Assembly: GCA_045599325.1 (NCBI GenBank) | Contig: JAZRVT010000013.1 | Coordinates: forward strand, 1 to 35,355 | Direction: 5' to 3' | DNA length: 35,355 bases | From: Cacconaster sp045599325 | GTDB lineage: Bacteria; Bacteroidota; Bacteroidia; Bacteroidales; UBA932 | Shown: piece by piece, positions 1 to 7,733 of the stretch | Layout: each line of letters opens with the position of its first letter | Position numbering within the stretch: position 1 is the stretch's first letter | Notes under the pieces: generated by a model | Told to the model about the DNA's origin: nothing | The model's database searches: none | What the model saw: the letters and a program-made list of their open reading frames with translations, nothing else | Position numbers and translations under genes: made by a program

Positions 1-1198
1 CGAGCGAGCAGAGCATGAGGTGCTCGAGTAACTCGCCCTTCTGTACCTCGAGCTCCTGGCGCAGCAGCTCGCGTGTATTCTCGGCCGAACGGCGCAGTAC
101 CTCGCTGACGCTGAGGAAGTGGGGCTTACGGTCGTGGATGACGCAACAATTGGGCGAAATGCTGATCTCGCAGTCGGTGAAAGCATAGAGGGCATCGATG
201 GTCTTGTCGCTCGATACGCCTGGCATGAGATGCACAACGATCTCTGCATGGTCGGAGGTGAAATCGTCGAACGACTTGATCTTGATTTTGCCCTTCTCGA
301 TGGCTTTCTTGATGGACTCAATGAGTGAATCTGTGGTTTTGCCAAATGGCACATCCGTGATGCGGAGTGTCTTCTGGTCGATCTTGTCAATGCGCGATCG
401 TACCTTGACCACACCGCCACGCATACCATCGTGATACTTGGCTACGTCGATGAGACCACCTGTGGGGAAATCGGGATACAGCTCAAAGCTCTCGCCCTTG
501 AGACAGGCTATTGAGGCATCGAGCAGCTCATTGAAGTTGTGAGGAAGGATCTTCGAAGACAGGCCTACGGCAATACCCTCGACACCTTGAGCAAGGAGCA
601 ATGGAAACTTGATAGGCAGGTTGATAGGCTCCTTTTTGCGGCCATCATAAGACAGCTGCCAGGGGGTGATCTTGTTGTTGTAGACCACCTCGAGAGCGAA
701 CTTCGACAGTCGGGCCTCGATGTATCGTGGCGCAGCCGCCGAGTCGCCGGTCAGGATATTGCCCCAGTTGCCCTGGCAGTCGATCAGATAGTCCTTCTGT
801 CCGAGCGTCACGAGCGCGTCCTTGATGGAGGCGTCTCCGTGAGGGTGATATTTCATCGTGTCGCCGACTATGCCGGCGACCTTGTGGTAATGGCCGTCGT
901 CAACCTTCTGCATAGCGTGGAGAATACGCCTCTGCACTGGTTTCAGACCGTCTTCGATATGTGGGACGGCGCGGTCAAGGATTACGTAGGAGGCATAGTC
1001 GAGGAACCATTCCCTGTACATTCCGGAGAGCTTGTACTTGTTCTCCCCCTCTGCAACAAGGCGGTCATATTTGTCCAGTTCATCCTGGGCGATGTTCTCT
1101 TCGTCCAGCATCTCGCCGGATTCATCTCCGGTTTCCTGGTCTTCTCCGGCAGGAGCGTCTTCGTAGTCTTCGAATACGTCGATCTCGTCGTCTTTCAT
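1..1198 (-). CDS. parC: DNA topoisomerase IV subunit A, C-terminus cut by window edge
   Basis: Type IIA topoisomerase breakage-reunion subunit, which decatenates and relaxes chromosomal DNA together with ParE. The ORF opens at ATG 1198 and runs off the left edge after about 399 codons. An acidic N-terminal tail (about 40 residues) precedes the winged-helix core. The quinolone-resistance segment HPHGDAS lies at residues 118-124, and the catalytic Arg-Tyr pair is in PRYIEARL with Tyr159. The sequence closely follows Bacteroides proteins labelled gyrase/topoisomerase IV subunit A; the early GNILTGDSAAAPRY segment and HGDAS motif favour ParC over GyrA. It lies 14 nt downstream of era and is probably co-transcribed with rluB and era. 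The name ParC rather than GyrA is a family-level judgement, since the C-terminal beta-pinwheel is outside the window. Confidence 0.93.
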   Translation of the reverse strand, partial: MKDDEIDVFEDYEDAPAGEDQETGDESGEMLDEENIAQDELDKYDRLVAEGENKYKLSGMYREWFLDYASYVILDRAVPHIEDGLKPVQRRILHAMQKVDDGHYHKVAGIVGDTMKYHPHGDASIKDALVTLGQKDYLIDCQGNWGNILTGDSAAAPRYIEARLSKFALEVVYNNKITPWQLSYDGRKKEPINLPIKFPLLLAQGVEGIAVGLSSKILPHNFNELLDASIACLKGESFELYPDFPTGGLIDVAKYHDGMRGGVVKVRSRIDKIDQKTLRITDVPFGKTTDSLIESIKKAIEKGKIKIKSFDDFTSDHAEIVVHLMPGVSSDKTIDALYAFTDCEISISPNCCVIHDRKPHFLSVSEVLRRSAENTRELLRQELEVQKGELLEHLMLCSL

Positions 1199-1212
1199 AA
1201 TCGGATATGTCG

Positions 1213-2109
1213 CTAGTCAAGTATGTAGCCGAATTTCCTGAGCATCTTCCTGTCTTCGCGCCAGTTCGGCTCGACTTTCACGAAAACCTGGAGGAACACC
1301 TTCTTCTGGAAGAAGTTCTCCATCTCGAGACGCGCCTGTGTGGCGGTCTTCTTCAGGGCGCTTCCGCCCTTTCCGATGATGATGCCTTTCTGTGAGTCGC
1401 GCGCCACATTGATGACGGCGCTGATGTCGTAGCGCTCCTCACCCTCCTTGAACGAGTCGATGACGACCTCGGTGCAGTAAGGGATCTCCTTGGTGTAGTT
1501 CTCAAGTATCTTCTCGCGGATGATCTCGGAAGCGAAGAAACGCATGCTCTTGTCGGTGAACTGCTCCTTGTCGAACCACGGCGGGCTGACCGGGAGACGT
1601 TCCACTATGGCGTCGAATATGCTCTCGAGGTTGAATCTCTCCTGGGCCGAGGCAGGTATTATCACTGCGTTCGGCACGAGCTGCTGCCACTCTTCCACAA
1701 TCTTCAGGACGGTCGGCTGGTCGCTGATGTCAATCTTGTTGATGACAATTATTACAGGGCACTCGAGCCTGGAGAGTTTCTCCACATATTCGCGGTTCTT
1801 GTCCTTCTTCTCCACCACGTCGGTGACGTAGAGGATAATGTCGGCGTCGCCGATGGCCACGTCGACGAAATCCAGCATGCTCTGCTGGAGGGCATAGCTC
1901 GGTTTCAGGATGCCCGGAGTGTCGGAATAGACAATCTGCCAGTCATCGCTGTTGACGATGCCCATTATGCGGTGGCGCGTTGTCTGCGCCTTTGCGGTCA
2001 CTATCGAGAGATTCTCGCCCACAAGGGCGTTCATCAGTGTCGACTTGCCGACGTTGGGATTGCCGATGATGTTGACGAATCCCGCACGGTGCTGCTTAGG
2101 ACTCTCCAT
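1213..2109 (-). CDS. era: GTPase Era, 16S rRNA/30S assembly factor
   Basis: Essential GTPase that binds the 3' end of 16S rRNA and checks late 30S maturation at the membrane or in the cytosol. The 298-residue length is normal for the family. Motifs in order: G1 GNPNVGKST (16-24), G2 TTRHR (43-47), G3 DTPG (63-66), G4 NKID (124-127), G5 SAQ (154-156), then a C-terminal KH domain with its GKGG loop (246-249). The start codon overlaps the rluB stop by one base (TAATG at 2109), so translation is probably coupled. Identification is secure from the combined GTPase and KH arrangement. Confidence 0.97.
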   Translation of the reverse strand: MESPKQHRAGFVNIIGNPNVGKSTLMNALVGENLSIVTAKAQTTRHRIMGIVNSDDWQIVYSDTPGILKPSYALQQSMLDFVDVAIGDADIILYVTDVVEKKDKNREYVEKLSRLECPVIIVINKIDISDQPTVLKIVEEWQQLVPNAVIIPASAQERFNLESIFDAIVERLPVSPPWFDKEQFTDKSMRFFASEIIREKILENYTKEIPYCTEVVIDSFKEGEERYDISAVINVARDSQKGIIIGKGGSALKKTATQARLEMENFFQKKVFLQVFVKVEPNWREDRKMLRKFGYILD

Positions 2110-3059
2110 TATTCGAAGGCCCCCATATGAAGTCTTGCCACCTCCTGCTCAGTGAGGAATCTCCACTGTCCGCGGCGGACGTTTTTCTTGGTGAGGCCCG
2201 CGAAGAAGACGCGGTCCAGTTTCTTCACCTTGTAGCCGAGGTGCTCGAAGATGCGGCGGACGATGCGGTTGCGGCCGCTGTGGATCTCAATGCCGATCTT
2301 CGACTTGTCCTCCTCGTCGACGTAGGCGATGGCGTCGGCTGCGATCGGGCCGTCCTCGAGGGTGATGCCGTTGAGGATGGCCTCCATGTCGTCTCTCTTG
2401 AGGTTCTTGTCGAGGTTGGCCTGGTAAATCTTCTTGATTTCGTGTGACGGGTGGGTGAGCTTCTCCGCGAGCGCTCCGTCATTGGTGAAGAGGAGCACGC
2501 CTGTGGTGGCCTTGTCGAGACGTCCCACAGGGTAGACTCTCTCCGGACACTTGCTCTTGGAGATGAGGTCCATCACGGTCTGCTCTGCGTGAGGGTCGGA
2601 GACTGTGGTGACATAGTTCTTCGGCTTGTTCATCAGGATGTAGACCTTCTTCTCTCCGCGGATGCGCTCTCCGTTGAAACGGATGTCATCCTTGGCAGGG
2701 TCGATCTTAGTGCCGAGTTCGGTGACCTGTACACCATTGACTGTGACGTTGCCGAGTTCGATCAGCCTGTCGGCTTCGCGTCGGGAGCATACTCCTGAGT
2801 TGGCGATGAACTTGTTGAGGCGGACGAGTCCGTCATCCTCCTTCACTGCTGGTTTTGCCTTCTTTCTGTAGGTTGAAGGCTTTGAATAGGAACCGGTATT
2901 AGGGGATTTGTAGCCTGTTCTGGTGCGGACTGGCCTGGTTTTCGGCTCGGACTGGCGATTCTCATCGGTTGTGCGTCGGCCGTATGGTCTGCGGGCAGGA
3001 CGATTCCCATCGTCGCTCCGCTTCTGTGTGTAGCCTTTGCGGCTTTGATTCTTTTCCAT
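2109..3059 (-). CDS. rluB: 23S rRNA pseudouridine synthase RluB-like
   Basis: RsuA/RluB/RluE-family enzyme that isomerises a uridine in rRNA to pseudouridine, most likely in helix 80-93 of 23S rRNA as for RluB. The protein of 316 residues has a basic, Arg/Lys/Gln-rich tail (about residues 1-75), typical of Bacteroidota homologues, then an S4 RNA-binding domain (about 78-125), then the catalytic domain with GRLDKATTG, catalytic Asp182. The frame stays open upstream to 3119, but the TAnnTTTG promoter box at 3102-3109 lies inside that extension, so the first 20 codons would not be transcribed; ATG 3059 is therefore chosen. First gene of the rluB-era-parC unit. RluB versus RluE/RsuA is less certain than the family. 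Confidence 0.9.
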   Translation of the reverse strand: MEKNQSRKGYTQKRSDDGNRPARRPYGRRTTDENRQSEPKTRPVRTRTGYKSPNTGSYSKPSTYRKKAKPAVKEDDGLVRLNKFIANSGVCSRREADRLIELGNVTVNGVQVTELGTKIDPAKDDIRFNGERIRGEKKVYILMNKPKNYVTTVSDPHAEQTVMDLISKSKCPERVYPVGRLDKATTGVLLFTNDGALAEKLTHPSHEIKKIYQANLDKNLKRDDMEAILNGITLEDGPIAADAIAYVDEEDKSKIGIEIHSGRNRIVRRIFEHLGYKVKKLDRVFFAGLTKKNVRRGQWRFLTEQEVARLHMGAFE

Positions 3060-3101
3060 CAGAGGATTTGAATTATGTGAAAAAACGTTTTTTATCGGGT
3101 G

Positions 3102-3109
3102 CAAAGGTA
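3102..3109 (-). promoter_or_regulatory. Bacteroidota -7 promoter box for rluB-era-parC
   Basis: TACCTTTG on the minus strand fits the Bacteroidota -7 consensus TAnnTTTG exactly. Transcription would begin near 3095 and give a leader of about 36 nt to ATG 3059. No clear -33 TTTG was found at the usual spacing. The box sits back to back with a plus-strand candidate at 3131-3138. Confidence 0.6.
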
Positions 3110-3130
3110 ATTCAATCAAAGATATTTTCC

Positions 3131-3138
3131 TATTTTTG
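3131..3138 (+). promoter_or_regulatory. Candidate -7 box for the FtsX-like permease
   Basis: TATTTTTG matches TAnnTTTG. Transcription would start near 3145, leaving a very short leader before ATG 3164. The gene also has an unusually good Shine-Dalgarno sequence for this phylum, AGGAGG at 3151-3156, 7 nt from ATG 3164 and only 4 nt from the alternative GTG 3161; this decides the start. Confidence 0.45.
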
Positions 3139-3163
3139 AAAATAATTTGAAGGAGGATATGTG

Positions 3164-4327
3164 ATGGGAGAAGAGTTGATTCAGGCGGTGAAATCCCTTT
3201 CCTGCAACCGCCGCAGGAGTTTCCTTACAGTTTCAATGATGGCAGTCGGGGTGATGTCCATTGTGGGCATCGAAACCGCTGTGGACATTCTGGCCGAGAG
3301 AGTGGCCGGAAGCTTTTCACGGATGGGGTCGGACCTGCTGACGATAATTCCGGAGGAAGAGGGCCCGCCCCTTTCTTTTGGACAGGCGGCCGCCTTTGCC
3401 AGAGAGTTCCAGTCAGCGGAAGCAGTTTCTGTCTCCGCTGTACTGTCCCCGTCCGCAGTCGTAAAGTGCGGCAGTCACGCAACCGACCCTGTAGTGACCG
3501 TTGTGGCGACAGACGGGGGGTTCCTGAAATGCCGTGGTGCGCGTCTTCTATGCGGACGCTTCCTGGCGGAGGAGGATGTGGAAGGACGGCACCACGTGGC
3601 GGTCATCGGCGACAATGTCCGCCGGAGGCTTTTCGGAGAGGGTTCCGGTCTTGGGTCTATGGTCGATGCCGCCGGCGTGCGGTATGAAGTCATAGGGTGC
3701 ATCGAACGGCAGGGGGCGGTCTTTGGAACAGGTCTGGACGGCAGTGTGCTTGTGCCTGCATTCCGCGGCGGTAACTATTCAGTGACCCTTGTCCCGCGCA
3801 GCGGGGAGGATACCGGGGCGGCCATTGCCTCTGCGGAGTCGCTTATGAGGCGGATCCGGAGGCTGGCGCCATCCGAGAAAACCGATTTTGAGATAGTGCG
3901 GGCCGACAGCGCCAGAGCCATCGTCGCCGGGCTTCGGAGGAAACTCTCCGCCGCAGCCTTTGCAGCTGGACTGATAACGCTTCTGGGCGCTGCTGTGGGG
4001 CTGATGAACATCCTGCTGGTTTCTGTGAAGGAGCGCACGCGGGAGATCGGAACGCGCCGTGCGCTTGGAGCCCGCGCATCGGACATCAGACGTGAAATAC
4101 TTGCGGAGTCGGCGGTGCTGGGCCAGGTGGGCGCGCTTGCCGGCACAGTGCTCGGATTGCTTGCCGGGAATCTTGTCGCTGCCGCCCTTGACGGCAGTTT
4201 CACCGTTCCGTGGCGGTGGATAATTCTGTCGGCGGCAGTGTGCGGTGCTGTGAGCCTGCTCTCAGCGCTTCTGCCTGCCGGCAGAGCCGCAGCAATGGAT
4301 CCCGTGGAGGCGCTGCGGAGAGGATAG
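3164..4327 (+). CDS. MacB/FtsX-family ABC transporter permease
   Basis: Inner-membrane permease of the type VII (mechanotransmission) ABC class, 387 residues. It has one N-terminal membrane helix (about 20-40), a MacB-type periplasmic core (about 45-255), then three C-terminal helices forming the FtsX domain (about 265-385), with the cytoplasmic coupling segment ERTREIGTRRALGA between the first two of them. Such proteins move lipoproteins, macrolides or peptides, or drive periplasmic hydrolases, but the substrate cannot be told here. No ATPase or membrane-fusion partner lies next to it: the gene stands alone, divergent from rluB and convergent with the bat operon, with 2 nt between stop codons. 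The ATPase must be encoded elsewhere. Confidence 0.85.
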   Translation: MGEELIQAVKSLSCNRRRSFLTVSMMAVGVMSIVGIETAVDILAERVAGSFSRMGSDLLTIIPEEEGPPLSFGQAAAFAREFQSAEAVSVSAVLSPSAVVKCGSHATDPVVTVVATDGGFLKCRGARLLCGRFLAEEDVEGRHHVAVIGDNVRRRLFGEGSGLGSMVDAAGVRYEVIGCIERQGAVFGTGLDGSVLVPAFRGGNYSVTLVPRSGEDTGAAIASAESLMRRIRRLAPSEKTDFEIVRADSARAIVAGLRRKLSAAAFAAGLITLLGAAVGLMNILLVSVKERTREIGTRRALGARASDIRREILAESAVLGQVGALAGTVLGLLAGNLVAAALDGSFTVPWRWIILSAAVCGAVSLLSALLPAGRAAAMDPVEALRRG

Positions 4328-4329
4328 TG

Positions 4330-5106
4330 TCAGATCTCCTCTATTGTCTCAGCCTTGAGCCATCCCTGGCGTCCGTCGGAAAGCGAGATCCTGGTCCACT
4401 CGCCGACATTGTCTATCAGCCTGACCTTTGTCCCTTCGTGGATCACGAACACTGTCTGACCGCCGTCGGCAGGGGAGTTCTTCACCGAACTGACCGGAGA
4501 AGTGACGATGGCGCTCTCTGACCTGGTGATCTCTGCGCGCTGCTTGAGCGAGAAAATGAGGGTTGCTGCCATCATCGCCGTCAGCACGCAGGCCACGATG
4601 AAGGAGACCTTTCTCAGACCGTCGCGCTCCGAGAGCCTGAAGACAAGCATAAGCGCCGCCACTGCCGCTGCAAGCGCAAGGGTGATCCAGGCCCAGCTGT
4701 CGGCGGCAAGCCCTCTTCGGAGGCCATTCGTCCAGCTTGCCAGTATGAAGTCCGGCACAACGTCGATCTTGTCAAGAGTCATCTGAGAGACAATGGACAG
4801 GTTGTTGGCCGCGTCTTCGTGCCCCGGCTCGAGCTTGAGTGCCTTTTCGTAATAGAGGATCGAACGGGCCATCTCCCCGGTCTTATAAAAGGCGTTGCCT
4901 ATGTTGTAGTAGAGGTCAGCGCTCTGCAGGTTCTCAGCCTCGATTGCCTGATAAAGGTTCAGGGCGTTCTGCCACTGTCCCGCGGCATATGCCTCGCCGG
5001 CCTTCTTCCAGAGGTCTGAGACACTCTGCTCCTGTGCCGTTGCGCTCAGTCCCGTGCAGAGCAGCAGGAGTGCGATGAGAGCGGTTTTCGGCGTTCCTTT
5101 TTTCAT
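4330..5106 (-). other. batE: BatE module with possible internal translation start
   Basis: Internal ATG at 5106 (Met616 of the fused frame) would give a 258-residue BatE with N-terminal MKKGTPKTALIALLLL, a hydrophobic segment and an ATA-Q cleavage-like site. The purine-rich AAAGGA lies a few bases upstream. An out-of-frame TGA sits just before it, as expected for a former gene boundary. Listed separately so the reader can treat the fusion as either one or two products. Confidence 0.6.
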
Positions 5107-6951
5107 TGTTCCTTTCACTTGTCTTTCAAGGTCGGAGATGGTTCCGACTGCTTCGTCATATTCATTCTGCATCTGTGCCTGACCGCTTTCAGGAGAGTAT
5201 CTTGCAAACTCGCAGCGGTCGAGCAGGGAATTGAAGGAGGCGATGGCCGTTCCGCTGACGCCCTTGCTTTCAAGCGCAGAGGTGACTGTCTCCCTCGAAA
5301 GGTCAGCCGCTGGGATGGCGAGCTTGTCGGAAATATATCCAAGGAGCGCCTTGTGCAGCTCCTCGTAATATGCGGAGCTGAGCCCCTGCTTCATATAGCC
5401 TTCGGCATTCTTCAGGCGGGTGCGGGCCACTTTGTTCGCCTTGCGGTTCCTGCTGCCTGCTACATCGGCTTTGCGGCGTGCGGAGGCCTTCATCGCTGCA
5501 AGGATGATGAAATAGAGGAGTGCGACCGCAGCAAGCAGTATGAAGAAGAGCAGCGAGCCGGCAAAGAAGGAATCCTTCTTCCTGAGTCCTCCGCTGCCTG
5601 TCGAGATGTAGCGGAAATCCTCTGCGAGACTTCTCACGGCCTGGCGGTTGCTGCCTGCAACGGCAACTCCGCCGCCTTCGATCTCCTCACCCTTTTCGAT
5701 GGTGACTGGAATGTCGCCGGTTGAGACTGTGACATACTTGCCGTGGGCGTTGTCGTAGTAAGTGTATTCGATGGACGGTATGGTGAAGTCTCCGTGGCTG
5801 CGCGGGATGAACGGGAACTCGAAGCTCTTGGAACCGCTTGTCCCGTCGTTGGACACCTTGTCCGTGGTCTTCAGGTCATACACCTCGAAATCAGGAGGGA
5901 AGCTCACCTTAGGGGCTTCTATCATAGCGATGTTGCCCTTTCCGGAAACGGTCACCGTCAGGGATGCCGCCTCGTTGGACTTTATGCCCTCCTTGCTCAT
6001 CCTGGCTGCAATCTTGAAATCGCCGACTCCGCCGGCGAATGATGCCGGGGCTCCCTGAGGGAGGTCACGCACGTTGATTGTGACTGCAGGTGTGGATATG
6101 CGCTTGCGTATTGTCTGGAAGGAGTCGAAGAAGTCGTCGAAGATGGACATAGGGCCTCCCGAAGAGGTCCTGATGCGCACCTGGCATACCATTTCGGCAG
6201 GGTCAATCGTCAGTTTTCCGGTCTGCTGCGGTATGAGCATATACTGGCGCAGGAGAGCTGAGTTGTAGATTGTGCCTCCCACATTCTCGCGGTTGAACTC
6301 GAGATTGCTGACCGCCACTGTCTCTTTGCTCCAGAATCCGTTGAAGGTAGGGAAGTGGATGTCCTCGAAACCTGAGATGTCTGCACGGGTGTATATCTTC
6401 AGTGTCGCCGTGATCGGCTCGCCCTTCACGACATCTGTCTTGCTCACAGACAGTCTCATGAAGATGTCCTGGTTTGAGACAGTACCGGTTGCAGCCGCGT
6501 TGCCGGCGCTGTTCTGGTTTCCGGAGCTCTGCTGCTGGCTGCTGCTCTGCTGGCTGTCGTTCTGCTGCTGATTCTGCTGCTGGGACCCGACAACCTCTAT
6601 TGTCAGCGATTTGGATGAGCATTCTGTCTTCTCGACAGTGGCAGTCGCTCCCGGAATCGTGAACTTCCCCTCAGCCTTCGGCTGGAGGATGTAGGTCATA
6701 GTCTCCTGATGGGAGGATGTGCGTTTGCCGTTGATGATGCTCGTGCTCGAAGAGGAGCCGCGCTGCGGTCCCCAGACCACGTCAAAATCTTCTGTTCCCG
6801 GCCAGTCGAACCCATCCATATTGCCGTCGGCCGAAAAGACGATACGGAAAGTTTCGTCGATTGACACGACGCGGGGGCCGTCTATGGTGAGACTCTGTGC
6901 GGCGCAGGTTATGGCGCTGAGCAGCAGTAGGAGTGTGAAGGTGCGTTTCAT
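4330..6951 (-). CDS. batD/batE: BatD-BatE fusion: periplasmic Bat protein joined in frame to TPR/SH3 protein
   Basis: Single 873-codon frame containing two proteins that are normally separate. BatD part (1-615): signal peptide ending near AQ (1-19), beta-sandwich BatD region, a Gln/Ser-rich linker (about 123-145), more beta domains to about 420, one membrane helix (462-487) and a helical cytosolic tail. BatE part (616-873): its own signal-peptide-like start (616-640), TPR repeats (about 647-715), two membrane helices (about 750-772 and 782-802) and a C-terminal bacterial SH3-like domain (about 810-873). Family role: periplasmic components of the Bacteroides aerotolerance operon; the biochemical activity is unknown. 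Starts 9 nt after the batC stop. The junction has no stop codon but keeps an AAAGGA sequence before Met616, so separate BatE synthesis remains possible. A sequencing error at the junction cannot be excluded. Confidence 0.88.
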   Translation of the reverse strand: MKRTFTLLLLLSAITCAAQSLTIDGPRVVSIDETFRIVFSADGNMDGFDWPGTEDFDVVWGPQRGSSSSTSIINGKRTSSHQETMTYILQPKAEGKFTIPGATATVEKTECSSKSLTIEVVGSQQQNQQQNDSQQSSSQQQSSGNQNSAGNAAATGTVSNQDIFMRLSVSKTDVVKGEPITATLKIYTRADISGFEDIHFPTFNGFWSKETVAVSNLEFNRENVGGTIYNSALLRQYMLIPQQTGKLTIDPAEMVCQVRIRTSSGGPMSIFDDFFDSFQTIRKRISTPAVTINVRDLPQGAPASFAGGVGDFKIAARMSKEGIKSNEAASLTVTVSGKGNIAMIEAPKVSFPPDFEVYDLKTTDKVSNDGTSGSKSFEFPFIPRSHGDFTIPSIEYTYYDNAHGKYVTVSTGDIPVTIEKGEEIEGGGVAVAGSNRQAVRSLAEDFRYISTGSGGLRKKDSFFAGSLLFFILLAAVALLYFIILAAMKASARRKADVAGSRNRKANKVARTRLKNAEGYMKQGLSSAYYEELHKALLGYISDKLAIPAADLSRETVTSALESKGVSGTAIASFNSLLDRCEFARYSPESGQAQMQNEYDEAVGTISDLERQVKGTMKKGTPKTALIALLLLCTGLSATAQEQSVSDLWKKAGEAYAAGQWQNALNLYQAIEAENLQSADLYYNIGNAFYKTGEMARSILYYEKALKLEPGHEDAANNLSIVSQMTLDKIDVVPDFILASWTNGLRRGLAADSWAWITLALAAAVAALMLVFRLSERDGLRKVSFIVACVLTAMMAATLIFSLKQRAEITRSESAIVTSPVSSVKNSPADGGQTVFVIHEGTKVRLIDNVGEWTRISLSDGRQGWLKAETIEEI

Positions 6952-6960
6952 ATGGCTGTG

Positions 6961-7731
6961 TTACCAGTTTTTCTCTTTCTGTTTGGATTTCATCTGCAGG
7001 GCCTTTTCTTTCTTGACCTTGTCCTGGGTCTCCTTCTCCTGGTCCTGGATGGCCTGAAGCATCTGCTGGGCGGCCTGAGGCGTTATCTTAGGAGGAGGGT
7101 TCTGACCCTGCTGGTCCTGGTTCTGGTCCTGATTCTGGTCCTGATTCTGGTCCTGGTTCTGGTCCTGATTCTGGTCCTGGTTCTGGTCCTGGTTCTGGTC
7201 CTGATTCTGATTCTGATCTTGGTTCTGATCCTGGTCCTGATTCTGATCCTGATTCTGATCCTGGTTCTGGTCCTGGTTCTGATCCTGGTTCTGGTTCTGC
7301 TGCTCGTTTTCGAGCATCTTCTGGGCATAAGCCAGATTGGCCTTGGTCTCCATATCGCCAGGATTGCGCCTCAGAGCGTTCTTGTAGGCCTCGATGGCTC
7401 CGCTCCAGTTCCTCTGCTTCAGGAACGAGTTGCCCGTATTGTGGTAGAGGTCCGCTCCGTGGGCGCCTTTGGCCAGAGAGTCGGCCCCGGCCTTGTAATA
7501 CTTGTCAGCTTCGGTGAAATTCTCGAGGCGGTAATAGGTGTTGCCGAGATTGTAGTCGGCTGAAACGGAGGTTGAGTCCGCCACCAGAGCCTTCTTGTAG
7601 CTTATCTCTGCGTTCTCATATTTCTCCTTCCGGAAGTCCCGGTTGCCGCGGCGCACGCTGGAGCGCTCGCTCTGAGCGAAACAGCAGAGCGGGGAAAGGA
7701 TCAATATGGCTGTCAAAAGTATTCTTTTCAT
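6961..7731 (-). CDS. batC: BatC, periplasmic TPR protein with Gln-Asn-Gln-Asp repeat
   Basis: Exported TPR protein of the Bat operon, 256 residues from ATG 7731. Signal peptide at 1-20 (ends CFAQ), three TPR-like units (about 22-140), a low-complexity tract of QNQD units (about 145-209), then a Pro-Pro-Pro hinge and a charged, Lys/Gln-rich helix to the end. ATG 7731 is preferred to ATG 7737 because AGGA stands 7 nt before it and only about 2 nt before the other. The batB stop at 7734-7736 lies between these two candidate starts. TPRs imply a scaffolding role, probably with BatA/BatB/BatD. The repeat tract is discussed as a separate feature. Confidence 0.9.
   Translation of the reverse strand: MKRILLTAILILSPLCCFAQSERSSVRRGNRDFRKEKYENAEISYKKALVADSTSVSADYNLGNTYYRLENFTEADKYYKAGADSLAKGAHGADLYHNTGNSFLKQRNWSGAIEAYKNALRRNPGDMETKANLAYAQKMLENEQQNQNQDQNQDQNQDQNQDQNQDQDQNQDQNQNQDQNQDQNQDQNQDQNQDQNQDQNQDQNQDQQGQNPPPKITPQAAQQMLQAIQDQEKETQDKVKKEKALQMKSKQKEKNW
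7105..7300 (-). repeat. 12-bp minisatellite in batC encoding QNQD units
   Basis: Tandem near-identical 12-bp units (plus-strand forms CTGGTTCTGGTC and CTGATTCTGGTC) with occasional 6-bp steps. Every unit keeps the batC frame, and the units differ mainly in synonymous positions (Asn AAC/AAT, Asp GAC/GAT). The strand bias gives long spurious open frames of Leu/Val/Ile on the plus strand. Length change by slippage in 12-bp steps would not break the gene. Confidence 0.95.
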
Positions 7732-7733
7732 AA

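Noticed and set aside
539..1216. Plus-strand open frame of 225 codons at the left edge
   Set aside because: Antisense to parC, which shows strong family motifs including the catalytic Tyr.
5115..5342. Alternative frame ending in a TGA just before BatE, as evidence for a frameshifted batD
   Set aside because: The BatD frame through the junction keeps family-like residues (EFARYSP and the following helix), while this frame does not; a lost stop explains the fusion better than a frameshift.
7105..7300. Possible CRISPR-like array
   Set aside because: The repeats are contiguous 12-bp units without spacers and are coding.
6952..7563. Plus-strand open frame of 203 codons rich in Leu, Val and Ile
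   Set aside because: It is the reverse complement of the batC repeat; the composition follows from the 12-bp unit and the minus-strand frame has signal peptide and TPRs.
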